Shown here one piece after another: positions 17,575 to 25,931 of a DNA stretch of 64,000 nt. Within the stretch, counting starts at the first letter, position 1, and the number at the start of each line of letters is the position of its first letter. Source of the stretch: Gemmatimonadota bacterium (GTDB taxonomy: Bacteria; Gemmatimonadota; Gemmatimonadetes; Gemmatimonadales; GWC2-71-9); the NCBI GenBank assembly GCA_003222135.1, contig QHUM01000037.1:62001-126000 (forward strand), written 5' to 3'. Both the position numbers and the translations under genes were made by a program. The notes beneath the pieces were generated by a model that worked only from the letters and a program-made list of their open reading frames with translations, was not told where the DNA came from and did not search any database.

Positions 17575-18279
17575 GTGATCGCCCGCGCACCCGTTGGCCC
17601 GCGGCGACGCGCCCACGCCCCGGTGCTGGAGCTGATCGGTCCGGCGGCCGCAGGCAAAAGCACGCTCGTCGACGAGCTCCGGGCCAAGGCCCGCAGCATG
17701 CGCGGGCCGCTCGCTATCTGGGGACTGCCGCGGTCCCGGCTGATCGCGCATGGCGTGCGCCTGATGCCGACCTTCATCCGGCTCGCGCGGGACCCTCGCC
17801 CGCCCGCGCTCGCCGAGCTGGCGCACCTGGTCCGGCTCGAGACCCTGCAGGAAGCGGTGGAACGGGAACGGCCGAGGTCGCCCGGGGCCATCCTGATCGA
17901 CGAGGGCCCGGTGTTCGCCCTGACCTGGATGGAGGTCTTCTACCCGGATCGCAACGGCCCCCGCTTCGCCGCGTGGCGCACGCAGGCGCTCGCCCAGTGG
18001 GCCCGGACGCTCGACTTCGTCGTCTCGATCGACGCCCCGGACCCGACGTTGCTGCACCGGATGCGGACGCGCCCCAAAGGCCACATGGTCAAGAACGCCC
18101 CCGATGACGAGGTGCGCGCCTTCACGGCGCGCTTCCGCACCGCCTTCGGCCGCGTGCTGCAGGACCTGCGGGCGCACGGCGGCCCGGAGATCGTCACGTT
18201 CGTGACCGGCAACGAGCCGCGTGAGCGTACCGCCGAGCGGGTGCTCGCGGCGATCAGCGAGGCGTGCGATGGCGACTGA
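17575..18279 (+). CDS. Small P-loop kinase of the EPS locus
   Basis: A 234-residue protein with Walker A LIGPAAAGKSTLVDEL and a probable Walker B ILIDEGPVF. A later FVVSIDAPDPTLLHRMRTRPKGH segment resembles the lid region of nucleoside or small-molecule kinases. It begins at a GTG one base after the stop of the fusion gene and ends inside the flippase gene, so it is tightly coupled to both. It looks like a lone kinase module related in fold to the kinase halves of the two fusion proteins. The phosphoacceptor cannot be deduced. Confidence 0.65.
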   Translation: MIARAPVGPRRRAHAPVLELIGPAAAGKSTLVDELRAKARSMRGPLAIWGLPRSRLIAHGVRLMPTFIRLARDPRPPALAELAHLVRLETLQEAVERERPRSPGAILIDEGPVFALTWMEVFYPDRNGPRFAAWRTQALAQWARTLDFVVSIDAPDPTLLHRMRTRPKGHMVKNAPDDEVRAFTARFRTAFGRVLQDLRAHGGPEIVTFVTGNEPRERTAERVLAAISEACDGD

Positions 18280-19831
18280 GCTCGTCGGCATCCCGACCGC
18301 GGCCGGACGGCGTGGTCCCACGCTGACGCAGCGCGCGTCCCTCAACGCGATCGCGTCGCTGCTCGATTACGCCGCGAAGTTGGTCGTGGGCTTCGTGGTG
18401 ACCCCGATCGTGGTGGCGGGACTCGGCCGCTCGCTGTTCGGGACCTGGGAGATGCTGAACCGGCTGGTGACCTACATGTCGGCGGCCGACGGGCGACCCA
18501 CCGAAGCGATCCGCCTCATGGTGGCCAACCGCCAGGCCGTGGACGACGCGACGACGCAGCGCCGGTACGTCGGAGCGGCGCTGGCGGTGTGGCTCCTGTT
18601 CCTGCCGATCATCATGGCGGCGGGCGGCGTCGTGATCTGGCTCGCTCCCGGCGTGACCAAGGCCGCGCCCCCGCTGCACGACACCGTGCGGATCGCCACG
18701 GCGCTACTGCTCGCCAGCTTCTTCATGACGCTCGTGGCTGGGGTGCCCGAATCCGTGCTGCGCGGGATGAACCTCGGGTATCGCCGCATGGGTCTGCAGG
18801 CGAGCCTCAACCTGGTGGGCGGCCTGCTGATGATCGCGGCGGTCCGAGCGGGCCTGGGCCTCGTCGGGCTGGGCGGGACGCAGGTCGTGCTCACGTTCAT
18901 CACTGGCCTCCTATTCTGGTCCCTCGCCCGGCGGTACGTGCCGTGGTTCGGCGTCGCGCGGCCCACCCGCGACGACGTTCGCGCGCTGCTCGCGATGAGC
19001 GCCTGGCTGACGGCTGGGGAAGTCGTGGTGAAGCTGCTGCTCGCCTCGGACGTCCTCATCCTGGGGATGGTGCTGTCACCGGCCGTGGTCGCGTCGTACG
19101 CGCTGACGGGATACGCCGCCCGCACGGCCATCGGCATTCACGAGTTCACCACCAGCGCCGCGATGCCTGGGTTGGGCGGCCTGATCGGGCGCGGGGATCA
19201 CGCCCGCGCCGCTCAGGTGCGGAGAGAGCTCCAAACCCTCACCTGGCTGCTCGTCACGGGGATCGGCGCCACGATTCTCGCTTGGAATCCGTCCTTCCTT
19301 GCGCTGTGGGTCGGACGGCAGCATTACGCCGGTCCCTGGGTGGACCTCCTGATCGTCGTGGTCGCCGTCCAGACCGCCTTCATCCGCACCGACGCGTACA
19401 TCATCGACGCGGCGCTGCGACCCCGACCCCGCGTGCTGGTCGGCGCGGCCGCCACGCTGACCACGATTGCCCTCGCCGTCCCCCTCACGCGGGCGCTGGG
19501 GATCGCCGGTCTGTGTGTCGGCCTCCTCGCGGGCCGCTCGGTCCAGTCGCTCGGCTACCCCATGCTGGTCCGGTCGTGCTTCCAGCAGCGCTTTCGGCCC
19601 TCCCTCGAGGCCGCGCGCCTGCTTGGCATCACCGCGCTGCTCTTCGCCGCGAGCAGCGCGCTCGGCCGGCAGGTCGTCGCAGGGAGCTGGCCGGCGTGGG
19701 GAGCAGGTCTGGTGCTGACGCTGGCACTCTCCGTGGGTGTGGCGCTCCTGGTCGGTCCGTCCGCCGCGACGCGACGGGCCATCTACGCCAGAGTGCGCGG
19801 GCTCTGGCCGAGAGGGGCCTGGAAGCCATGA
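18269..19831 (+). CDS. Wzx-type polysaccharide flippase (MOP superfamily)
   Basis: A 520-residue integral membrane protein with about 12-14 hydrophobic helices. The N-terminus (ASLNAIASLLDYAAKLVVGF, then GRSLFGTWEML) has the pattern of oligosaccharide flippases. It would move lipid-linked glycan units across the inner membrane. The ATG at 18269 has a GAGG site about 6 bases upstream and overlaps the kinase stop; an in-frame ATG 16 codons earlier lies within the kinase gene and looks spurious. The next gene starts in its stop codon (ATGA) and encodes a Wzy/WaaL-type protein, the usual partner. Confidence 0.85.
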   Translation: MATELVGIPTAAGRRGPTLTQRASLNAIASLLDYAAKLVVGFVVTPIVVAGLGRSLFGTWEMLNRLVTYMSAADGRPTEAIRLMVANRQAVDDATTQRRYVGAALAVWLLFLPIIMAAGGVVIWLAPGVTKAAPPLHDTVRIATALLLASFFMTLVAGVPESVLRGMNLGYRRMGLQASLNLVGGLLMIAAVRAGLGLVGLGGTQVVLTFITGLLFWSLARRYVPWFGVARPTRDDVRALLAMSAWLTAGEVVVKLLLASDVLILGMVLSPAVVASYALTGYAARTAIGIHEFTTSAAMPGLGGLIGRGDHARAAQVRRELQTLTWLLVTGIGATILAWNPSFLALWVGRQHYAGPWVDLLIVVVAVQTAFIRTDAYIIDAALRPRPRVLVGAAATLTTIALAVPLTRALGIAGLCVGLLAGRSVQSLGYPMLVRSCFQQRFRPSLEAARLLGITALLFAASSALGRQVVAGSWPAWGAGLVLTLALSVGVALLVGPSAATRRAIYARVRGLWPRGAWKP

Positions 19832-21072
19832 CCGCCCTCGCCGCGCGTGCCGTCTACGCGCCGAACCCACCCTTGCGTCCCAGGGCGGTCGCAGCGGCAG
19901 GGTCGCTCAATCCGGTCGTGCGCTGGGCGTTCTATTTCTTCATCCTCTCGATTCCGTTCGAGATGCCCAACCGCTCGATCCCGCTCGAGATTACGACCAT
20001 CACCGCCGCGCTATTCCTGCTGACCACGCCGCTCGAATACCGCGCGTGCTTCGGCCGCGTGCCCTCGGCCTTGGTGTGGTTCAGCGTCTGGCTATGGGTG
20101 GCCATCGTGTCGGGACTCCTCCAGTCGGGTGAGCACGCCCTGATGGTGCTGCAATTCCTGGCCAATCTGCTCGAGCTGCTGCTGGTGTGCTGGACGGGGA
20201 GCAACCTGATGCGCGATCGCCGGGTGTTCCGCGCCGCGCTGGTGACGCTGGTCATCGCCTGTGCACTGCGTGCCGGCATGCAGTTCCTGGGCGTCGGCGT
20301 CACCGCCCGCCACGTCTGGACCGGGGGCGAGCGCGAGACCGTGTTCGGACAGAACGCCAACATCAGCGCCTTGATCCTGGCGTGCGGCCTGCTCGCCGCC
20401 TTCGGCGTACGGCACGCGGGGGGGTGGCGTGTGCTGCGTTCTCCAGTCGTGTTCTGGCCGCTCGCCGGACTCATGGCCAGCGCGGTCGTGCACACCGGCT
20501 CACGCGGCGGCCTCCTCGCTCTCACCGCTGGGCTCCTCGTGCTGCTGTTCCGGGGACACACCGTCTGGCAACGGGTGCGCAGCGGCGCCACCGTGCTCAT
20601 CGCCATGGCGTTCCTCGTGTGGGCCGCCATGCGGGTCGAGATGATGCGGAACCGGTTCGAGGAAGCCGCCCATGGTGGCTTTGCGGGGCGTGAGCGTATC
20701 TACCCGGCCCTGCTCGGCATGTTGGTCGAGCGGCCGGTGCTGGGGTGGGGGCCCATTACCAATCAGTTCGAGCTGGCGAAGCGCATCGAGGAAAAGGTCA
20801 AGCTGCGCCGCGACGCCCACAATCTCGTGCTCGAGGTGCTGACGACCACGGGGTTCATCGGTCTGATCCCGTTCCTCACGGGGCTCTCCCTCGTCGCGCT
20901 GGCGGCGTGGCGCGGGCGACGTGGCAGCTACGCCATCCTGCCGGTCGCCTTGCTCGCCACGATGTTCATGGGGACGATGAGCGGCACCTGGATCGCTTCG
21001 AAGATCCTGTGGCTGGTGTTCGCGTGTGCCCTGGCGTGCGCGCCTGACCTCACGCGAGGCCGGGCGGTGTAG
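19828..21072 (+). CDS. O-antigen ligase / Wzy-like polymerase family membrane protein
   Basis: A 414-residue protein with roughly 10-12 transmembrane helices. Wzy_C-type signatures are visible: VHTGSRGGLLAL in a central loop, then GRERIYPALLGMLVERPVLGWGP, and DAHNLVLEVLTTTGFIGLIPF near the C-terminus. This family polymerises or ligates undecaprenyl-linked glycans in the periplasm; polymerase and ligase cannot be told apart by eye. ATGA overlap with the flippase gene shows translational coupling. A short hairpin follows its stop codon. Confidence 0.87.
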   Translation: MTALAARAVYAPNPPLRPRAVAAAGSLNPVVRWAFYFFILSIPFEMPNRSIPLEITTITAALFLLTTPLEYRACFGRVPSALVWFSVWLWVAIVSGLLQSGEHALMVLQFLANLLELLLVCWTGSNLMRDRRVFRAALVTLVIACALRAGMQFLGVGVTARHVWTGGERETVFGQNANISALILACGLLAAFGVRHAGGWRVLRSPVVFWPLAGLMASAVVHTGSRGGLLALTAGLLVLLFRGHTVWQRVRSGATVLIAMAFLVWAAMRVEMMRNRFEEAAHGGFAGRERIYPALLGMLVERPVLGWGPITNQFELAKRIEEKVKLRRDAHNLVLEVLTTTGFIGLIPFLTGLSLVALAAWRGRRGSYAILPVALLATMFMGTMSGTWIASKILWLVFACALACAPDLTRGRAV

Positions 21073-21081
21073 GCGCACCTG

Positions 21082-21101
21082 CCGTTGCGGGCACGCAACG
21101 G
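21082..21101 (+). terminator. Short hairpin between the Wzy/WaaL gene and asnB
   Basis: CCGTTGCG and CGCAACGG form a perfect 8-bp stem with a 4-base GGCA loop, 9 bases after the stop codon of the polymerase/ligase gene. No T-run follows, so it may be a weak or factor-assisted terminator or an RNA-processing site. It sits in the 146-bp gap before asnB (21073-21218), one of the largest gaps in the operon. Confidence 0.35.
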
Positions 21102-21218
21102 ACGAACTCCCGTGCCACCGTTAACCGACGACGTGACAAATGTTTAGGCCAGAACCGCCGCCCGCACGCGTTCTGCATGCCCACACGTCGACAACTGCGA
21201 CCCCAGGACCGTGCGCAC

Positions 21219-23150
21219 ATGTGTGGCTTTGCAGGACGCTTCCACCCCATCGCGCTGCGCCCCGAGCCGGATTGGGCCGCCACTGCCGAGGCCCTGCTCG
21301 CTCACCGGGGGCCCGATGGGTGCGGCTGTCACTCGGACGAGCACTGTGAGTTCGTCCACCGCCGGCTCGCCCTCATCGATCTGTCGCCCACCGGGCGCCA
21401 GCCGATGCCCAACGAGGACGGGACCGTCTACGTCGTGTACAACGGCGAGATCTACAACCATCAGGCGCTGCGGCGGGAGCTCCAGGGCCGCGGGCATTGC
21501 TTCCGCGGCACATCCGATACGGAGGTGCTCGTCCATCTGTACGAAGAGCGGGGCGAGCAGCTGGTCAACGAGCTGCGCGGCATCTTCGCGTTCGCGATCT
21601 ACGATTCGCGGCGCCGGCGCCTGCTGCTCGCGCGCGACCGCTACGGGGTGAAGCCACTGTTCTACGCGCGGCTCGACGGGCAGTGGGTGTTCGCCAGCGA
21701 GATCAAGGCGATCACGGCCTTGCGGGAGTTCCGCCCGGCGATCGATCGGCAGGCATGCTACGACTTCATGGGCCTGGGCTACGTCCCCGAGCCGGCGACC
21801 GGGTTCGCCAACATCGCCGCCCTTCCCGCCGGCACCACGCTGACGATCACACCGGAGGCGCATCGCCTGCGCCGCTACCACGAGCTTCGCGTCGAACCCG
21901 ATCCCGCGCGTGAGCTCGCCGGCGCCGTGTCGGTCGTCGAGACTCGACTGCTCGACTCGGTGCGGCGGCAATCGGTCGCGGACGTGCCGGTCGCGGCGCT
22001 CTTGAGCGGGGGCATCGACTCGTCGCTCGTCGTGGCGGCGTACGCGCGCGCGACCGGCGGCGCCACGACCACATTCAACGTGCGTTTCCCGGACCGGGGC
22101 TACGACGAGACGGGGCCCGCCGTCCAAGTCTCCCGCCACTACGGGACCAGCCACCATACCATCGATCTCGGCGACTGGGCGATGACGCCCGAGGCGGTGC
22201 TCGAGCTGTTCCGGCACTTCGACCAGCCGTTCGCCGATACGAGCCTCGTACCCATGTACTGGATTTCCCGCGCCGTGCGGGAGCACGGGATCATCTGCAC
22301 CCTCTCGGGCGACGGCGGCGACGAAGCGTTCGGCGGCTACGAGAAATTCCGGCGGGCGGGCCTGTTTGCGCTGCTCATGCGCTCGCCTGATTGGTTGCTG
22401 GGACTCGCCGAGCAGTCGGGCCGCTGGGCCACGCCGTGGACGCGGGATTGGGGGCGGCGGGCGGCGAAGGCCATTCAGCTCGCCCGCGCGGGACGGGCCA
22501 ACCCCGCCGTCGTCCTCGCGGGACTCGGCAACTACTTGAGCGAGACGCAGAAGGAAGAGCTCGTCGGGCCGGAGGGCCGCGCGGGGCTCGCGCCCGTGTA
22601 CCGCCACTTCGACACGGCCGGCCCCTCCCCCACTCGTCCCACGGATCTCGACGAGCTGTCCCGGCGCCTCACGGAGCGCTGCTTCGCCGTCAGCCTGCCG
22701 TCGGACATGCTGCGCAAAGTCGACATGATGAGCATGCGGGCCAGCATCGAAGTGCGGGTGCCCATGCTCGACGAGGACGTCGTCGCGCTCGGCGTCACGT
22801 TGCCGCACCGACTCAAGACCGGGGCCCGCGCGGGCAAGCGCGTGCTGCGGGCCCTGGCACAACGCTGGCTCCCGCGCGCCGTCGCCGCGCGCCCGAAACG
22901 GGGCTTCAGCATCCCGCTCGATGTGATGGTGCCGCGCGGTTTCCACCGCACGCTCGAGGACCTGCTGCTTGCCGGCGACGCTCGCACGCGTCCCGTGCTC
23001 AACGGCGCGCTCGTCCGCCGCTGGCTCGCCGGGTTCCGTCACGGGCTGGGGCGCGCCGGCGGATCCGTGAGCCGGGGTGGCCTCTACCAGCGCGTCTTCA
23101 CCGTGCTCTCCCTCGAGCTCTGGCTGCGCGAGCAGCGCCTCACGTGGTGA
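21219..23150 (+). CDS. asnB: AsnB-type glutamine-dependent amidotransferase
   Basis: A 643-residue class II glutamine amidotransferase fused to an asparagine-synthetase domain. The ATG at 21219 gives MCGFAGRF, with Cys2 as the N-terminal nucleophile; the in-frame upstream ATG would bury this Cys and is rejected. The synthetase half has the PP-loop LLSGGIDSSLV and LSGDGGDEAFGGYEKF. Enzymes of this type next to EPS genes often act on glycan or lipid carboxylates rather than on aspartate. Here it lies among kinases, ATP-grasp enzymes and glycosyltransferases, so amidation of a uronic acid or similar group is plausible; free asparagine synthesis is the alternative. Confidence 0.9.
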   Translation: MCGFAGRFHPIALRPEPDWAATAEALLAHRGPDGCGCHSDEHCEFVHRRLALIDLSPTGRQPMPNEDGTVYVVYNGEIYNHQALRRELQGRGHCFRGTSDTEVLVHLYEERGEQLVNELRGIFAFAIYDSRRRRLLLARDRYGVKPLFYARLDGQWVFASEIKAITALREFRPAIDRQACYDFMGLGYVPEPATGFANIAALPAGTTLTITPEAHRLRRYHELRVEPDPARELAGAVSVVETRLLDSVRRQSVADVPVAALLSGGIDSSLVVAAYARATGGATTTFNVRFPDRGYDETGPAVQVSRHYGTSHHTIDLGDWAMTPEAVLELFRHFDQPFADTSLVPMYWISRAVREHGIICTLSGDGGDEAFGGYEKFRRAGLFALLMRSPDWLLGLAEQSGRWATPWTRDWGRRAAKAIQLARAGRANPAVVLAGLGNYLSETQKEELVGPEGRAGLAPVYRHFDTAGPSPTRPTDLDELSRRLTERCFAVSLPSDMLRKVDMMSMRASIEVRVPMLDEDVVALGVTLPHRLKTGARAGKRVLRALAQRWLPRAVAARPKRGFSIPLDVMVPRGFHRTLEDLLLAGDARTRPVLNGALVRRWLAGFRHGLGRAGGSVSRGGLYQRVFTVLSLELWLREQRLTW

Positions 23151-23157
23151 ACCCGGC

Positions 23158-24894
23158 ATGCTGATCTCGTTCTCGGGACTCGACGGCGCGGGCAAATCGA
23201 GCCTGATCGCCTGGCTCAAGGGCGAGCTGGAGCGCCGCCACCGCGCGGTCACCGTGCTGCACATGAATCGCGATGTCGGCCTGTACGCAGTCTTGCGCGC
23301 CGTCCGGGATGCGCTCACGGGCGCCCCACCGGATGGTCCCGCGCGGGCGGTCGCGCTCGACGAGGTCGCCCGGCGTCCGGGGCTCTTGGGCCAACTGGAA
23401 CGGCTCCGCGACGCGGTCGTCTGGAGCCTGTGGCTGCGCCGGCTCATCTACCCGATCGACCTGCTCGTCTTCCTGTGCTACCGACTGTACGTCGAGACGG
23501 TGCGGAAGCGCATCCTCATCATGGATCGGTATTTCTACGACACGCTGGTGGACGTAGCCGGCCCCGGCGGCTGGGGCTGGCTCCGCTGGCTCCACCGGAT
23601 CACGCCGACGCCGGACGTGCCCGTCCTGCTCGAGATCAGTCCCGAAGCGGCGTACGCGCGCAAGGGCGAATACTCGCTCCCCTATCTGCGCGCCCGCGAA
23701 ACGGCCTATCACACGGTGTTCCGTTGGGTCGACGCGCCGCTCGTCCTCCAAGCAAGCGACCCAGCGGCGAGCAAGCTCGCCCTGACACGCCTCGTGCTGG
23801 CAGAGCCCGCCCATGACACGGAGTCTCGGCACGCCGCCTGGCTGCTCCGGCTGCTGCTCGACCGGCGCGCCGCGCCGGATGGCCTGCGCGACGTCGACTG
23901 GGACCTGCTCCTGGACATCGCCCGGCGCAACGGCGTGCTGGCGCGCACCGCCGAGCGCCTGACGTTGCGCGATGTCACGGTTCCGGAACCCTTCGCCGAG
24001 GCCGTGGCGCGTGAGCAGGACCGCGTCGCCGCGAGCCTCGAGCTGATTCAGCGCGTGCGCCAGGCCTGTGAAGCGGCGGGGATCGCGTTCGTGTTTCCGA
24101 AAGCGTTCCAGGACTATCCCGACATGGGCGACGACGTCGATCTGCTGCTGCTCGAGCCCTCCGCCGACGCGGACCACCGCATCATCGCCGAGCTCGACGC
24201 CGCGGCGCTGCGGCGCGATGTCGGCGGCCGCATCGCCGGGACGACCACGTACGCCGTCGCCGGCTGCCCGTCCCCCCTCGACGTGCAGCACGGCCGTCTC
24301 GGGGTCGTGGGCGAGCACCGCACGTTCCCGCAGGTGCTGATGCAGCACCGGGGACGCCGCCTCCTCGATGGAACCGAGGTCATCGAGCCTCCGGTCGAGG
24401 ATCAGCTCATATTGCAAGGCCTGCAGCGAGTCTGGGGCCGCCTCCAGATCCTCCTGTGCGACGTGGTCTTCACCATCTCCGCCATCCGCCCGGGCACGCT
24501 CGATTGGGAGTACGTCATCCGCACGGCGCGGCAGCACGGGGGGTTCGACGGCCTCTGCTGCTACCTGAGCTACGTGGATCACATCCACCGCGACACGTTC
24601 GGGCGGCCCCTCCTGTCGGCGGCGGTGAGGGAGCGGCTCGACCTGCGCGGATGGGGACGAGCCCGGTTTCGCACGGGGGCGTACCGGTTTCCCGTGCTCC
24701 GCGTCAATACCAGGCTATACCTGCGCCAGCTCGCCGCGCGGATCGCCGCCGGGGACTGGGCGAGCGCCGGCCGGATCTGCCTGCTCCCGCTCGTCGCACT
24801 GGCCCGAGCCGGGCGACGGCTGGCGCCGCGGCCGCCGCACTCGGCCCGGTCCGGCGCGCGAACGCTGCTCATCGAGACGGCGGGTAGACGATGA
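23158..24894 (+). CDS. Thymidylate-kinase-like - nucleotidyltransferase fusion (inverted order)
   Basis: A 578-residue protein. The N-terminal kinase starts at once with LISFSGLDGAGKSSLIAWL and has DRYFYDTLVDV (a DRY-type motif) and the lid-like ARKGEYSLPYLRARE. The C-terminal half (about residues 240-480) looks like a nucleotidyltransferase: FVFPKAFQDYPDMGDDVDLLLL with a DxD pair, then PSPLDVQHGRLGV. This is the reverse of the 16125-17573 protein, where the nucleotidyltransferase comes first. Its ATG is 8 bases after the asnB stop, and the next gene overlaps its stop. The function is unknown; joint action on a phosphorylated glycan or carrier is inference. Confidence 0.7.
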   Translation: MLISFSGLDGAGKSSLIAWLKGELERRHRAVTVLHMNRDVGLYAVLRAVRDALTGAPPDGPARAVALDEVARRPGLLGQLERLRDAVVWSLWLRRLIYPIDLLVFLCYRLYVETVRKRILIMDRYFYDTLVDVAGPGGWGWLRWLHRITPTPDVPVLLEISPEAAYARKGEYSLPYLRARETAYHTVFRWVDAPLVLQASDPAASKLALTRLVLAEPAHDTESRHAAWLLRLLLDRRAAPDGLRDVDWDLLLDIARRNGVLARTAERLTLRDVTVPEPFAEAVAREQDRVAASLELIQRVRQACEAAGIAFVFPKAFQDYPDMGDDVDLLLLEPSADADHRIIAELDAAALRRDVGGRIAGTTTYAVAGCPSPLDVQHGRLGVVGEHRTFPQVLMQHRGRRLLDGTEVIEPPVEDQLILQGLQRVWGRLQILLCDVVFTISAIRPGTLDWEYVIRTARQHGGFDGLCCYLSYVDHIHRDTFGRPLLSAAVRERLDLRGWGRARFRTGAYRFPVLRVNTRLYLRQLAARIAAGDWASAGRICLLPLVALARAGRRLAPRPPHSARSGARTLLIETAGRR

Positions 24895-25931
24895 CGTCGC
24901 ACGACTCCCCGATCCGGGTCCTGATGATCACGAGCGAGTGGCCGGTCCCCGACGGCCGCCCGCGCACGACGTTCTTCATCAAGCGCCAGGCAGAGTTTCT
25001 CCAGGCGGCCGGTGTGGCGGTGGACGTGTTCCACTTCAAGGGCGCCAGGCGACCCTGGAACTACTTCAAGGCCTGGCTCGCGGTCCGGCGCCGCATCGCC
25101 CAGCGGCCCTACGACCTCGCACACGCTCAATTCGGGATGAGTGGATTGCTGGCGTTGCCGAAACGGCTCCCCCTGGTCGTCACGTTCCGCGGAGACGATG
25201 TCCAGGGAGTGGTGGGCTGGAACGGGCGGGTCACTCCGACCGGGAGGTTGCTGCAGCTGTTGTGTCGGGCCGTGGCCTTGTGGGCTGACGCGGCCATCGT
25301 CGTATCGGAACACATGAAGGCGTTTCTCCCACGGTCCGTGCGGCCCCGCGTAATCCCGTCGGGGCTCGATCTGAACCTGTTCCGTCCCGTTCCCCGAGAC
25401 GACGCACGGCGGCGTCTCGGCCTGCCGCTCGACCGGCGCCTCGTGTTGTTCGTCGGGAACCCGGCGGAGCCGCGCAAGCGATACCCCCTCGCCTGCGACG
25501 CACTGGATCTGCTGCGCCGCACGCTCCCTGCCGAGCTGCTCCTCGCCTGGGGAACGCCGCATTCGGACATGCCGCTCCTCATGAGCGCGGCCGATGCGCT
25601 GGTGTTCACCTCGGTGCAGGAAGGCTCGCCCAACACGGTCAAGGAAGCGCTCGCCTGCAATCTCCCCGTGGTCTCCGTGCCGGTGGGCGACGTGCCCCGG
25701 CGTCTCCAGGGCATCGAGGGCTGTGAGCTGTGTCCCGACGAACGGCCGGTTACCATCGCCGCAGCGCTGGAACGCGTGTTGCGCCGGGACCGCCGTGTCG
25801 CAGCGCGCGACACCGTGCTGGACCTGGACGAGGGGCGACTCACGCAGGAGGTCATCGCCATCTACCGGTCGGTGTTGGCACGTCGCAACGGCCACCCGCG
25901 GATCGTGGAGGCGCCGCGTGCCATCGTTTGA
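24891..25931 (+). CDS. GT4-family glycosyltransferase
   Basis: A GT-B fold retaining glycosyltransferase of 346 residues. The N-terminal domain has VLMITSEWPVP and GRPRTTFFIKRQAEFL. The C-terminal nucleotide-sugar domain has LVLFVGNPAEPRKRYPLA and the EX7E element EGSPNTVKEALACNLPVVS. It starts within the stop of the kinase fusion (ATGA). A close paralogue is encoded convergently at 31356-32354, with long shared segments such as GLLALPKRLPLVVT. The donor and acceptor sugars are unknown. Confidence 0.9.
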   Translation: MTSHDSPIRVLMITSEWPVPDGRPRTTFFIKRQAEFLQAAGVAVDVFHFKGARRPWNYFKAWLAVRRRIAQRPYDLAHAQFGMSGLLALPKRLPLVVTFRGDDVQGVVGWNGRVTPTGRLLQLLCRAVALWADAAIVVSEHMKAFLPRSVRPRVIPSGLDLNLFRPVPRDDARRRLGLPLDRRLVLFVGNPAEPRKRYPLACDALDLLRRTLPAELLLAWGTPHSDMPLLMSAADALVFTSVQEGSPNTVKEALACNLPVVSVPVGDVPRRLQGIEGCELCPDERPVTIAAALERVLRRDRRVAARDTVLDLDEGRLTQEVIAIYRSVLARRNGHPRIVEAPRAIV

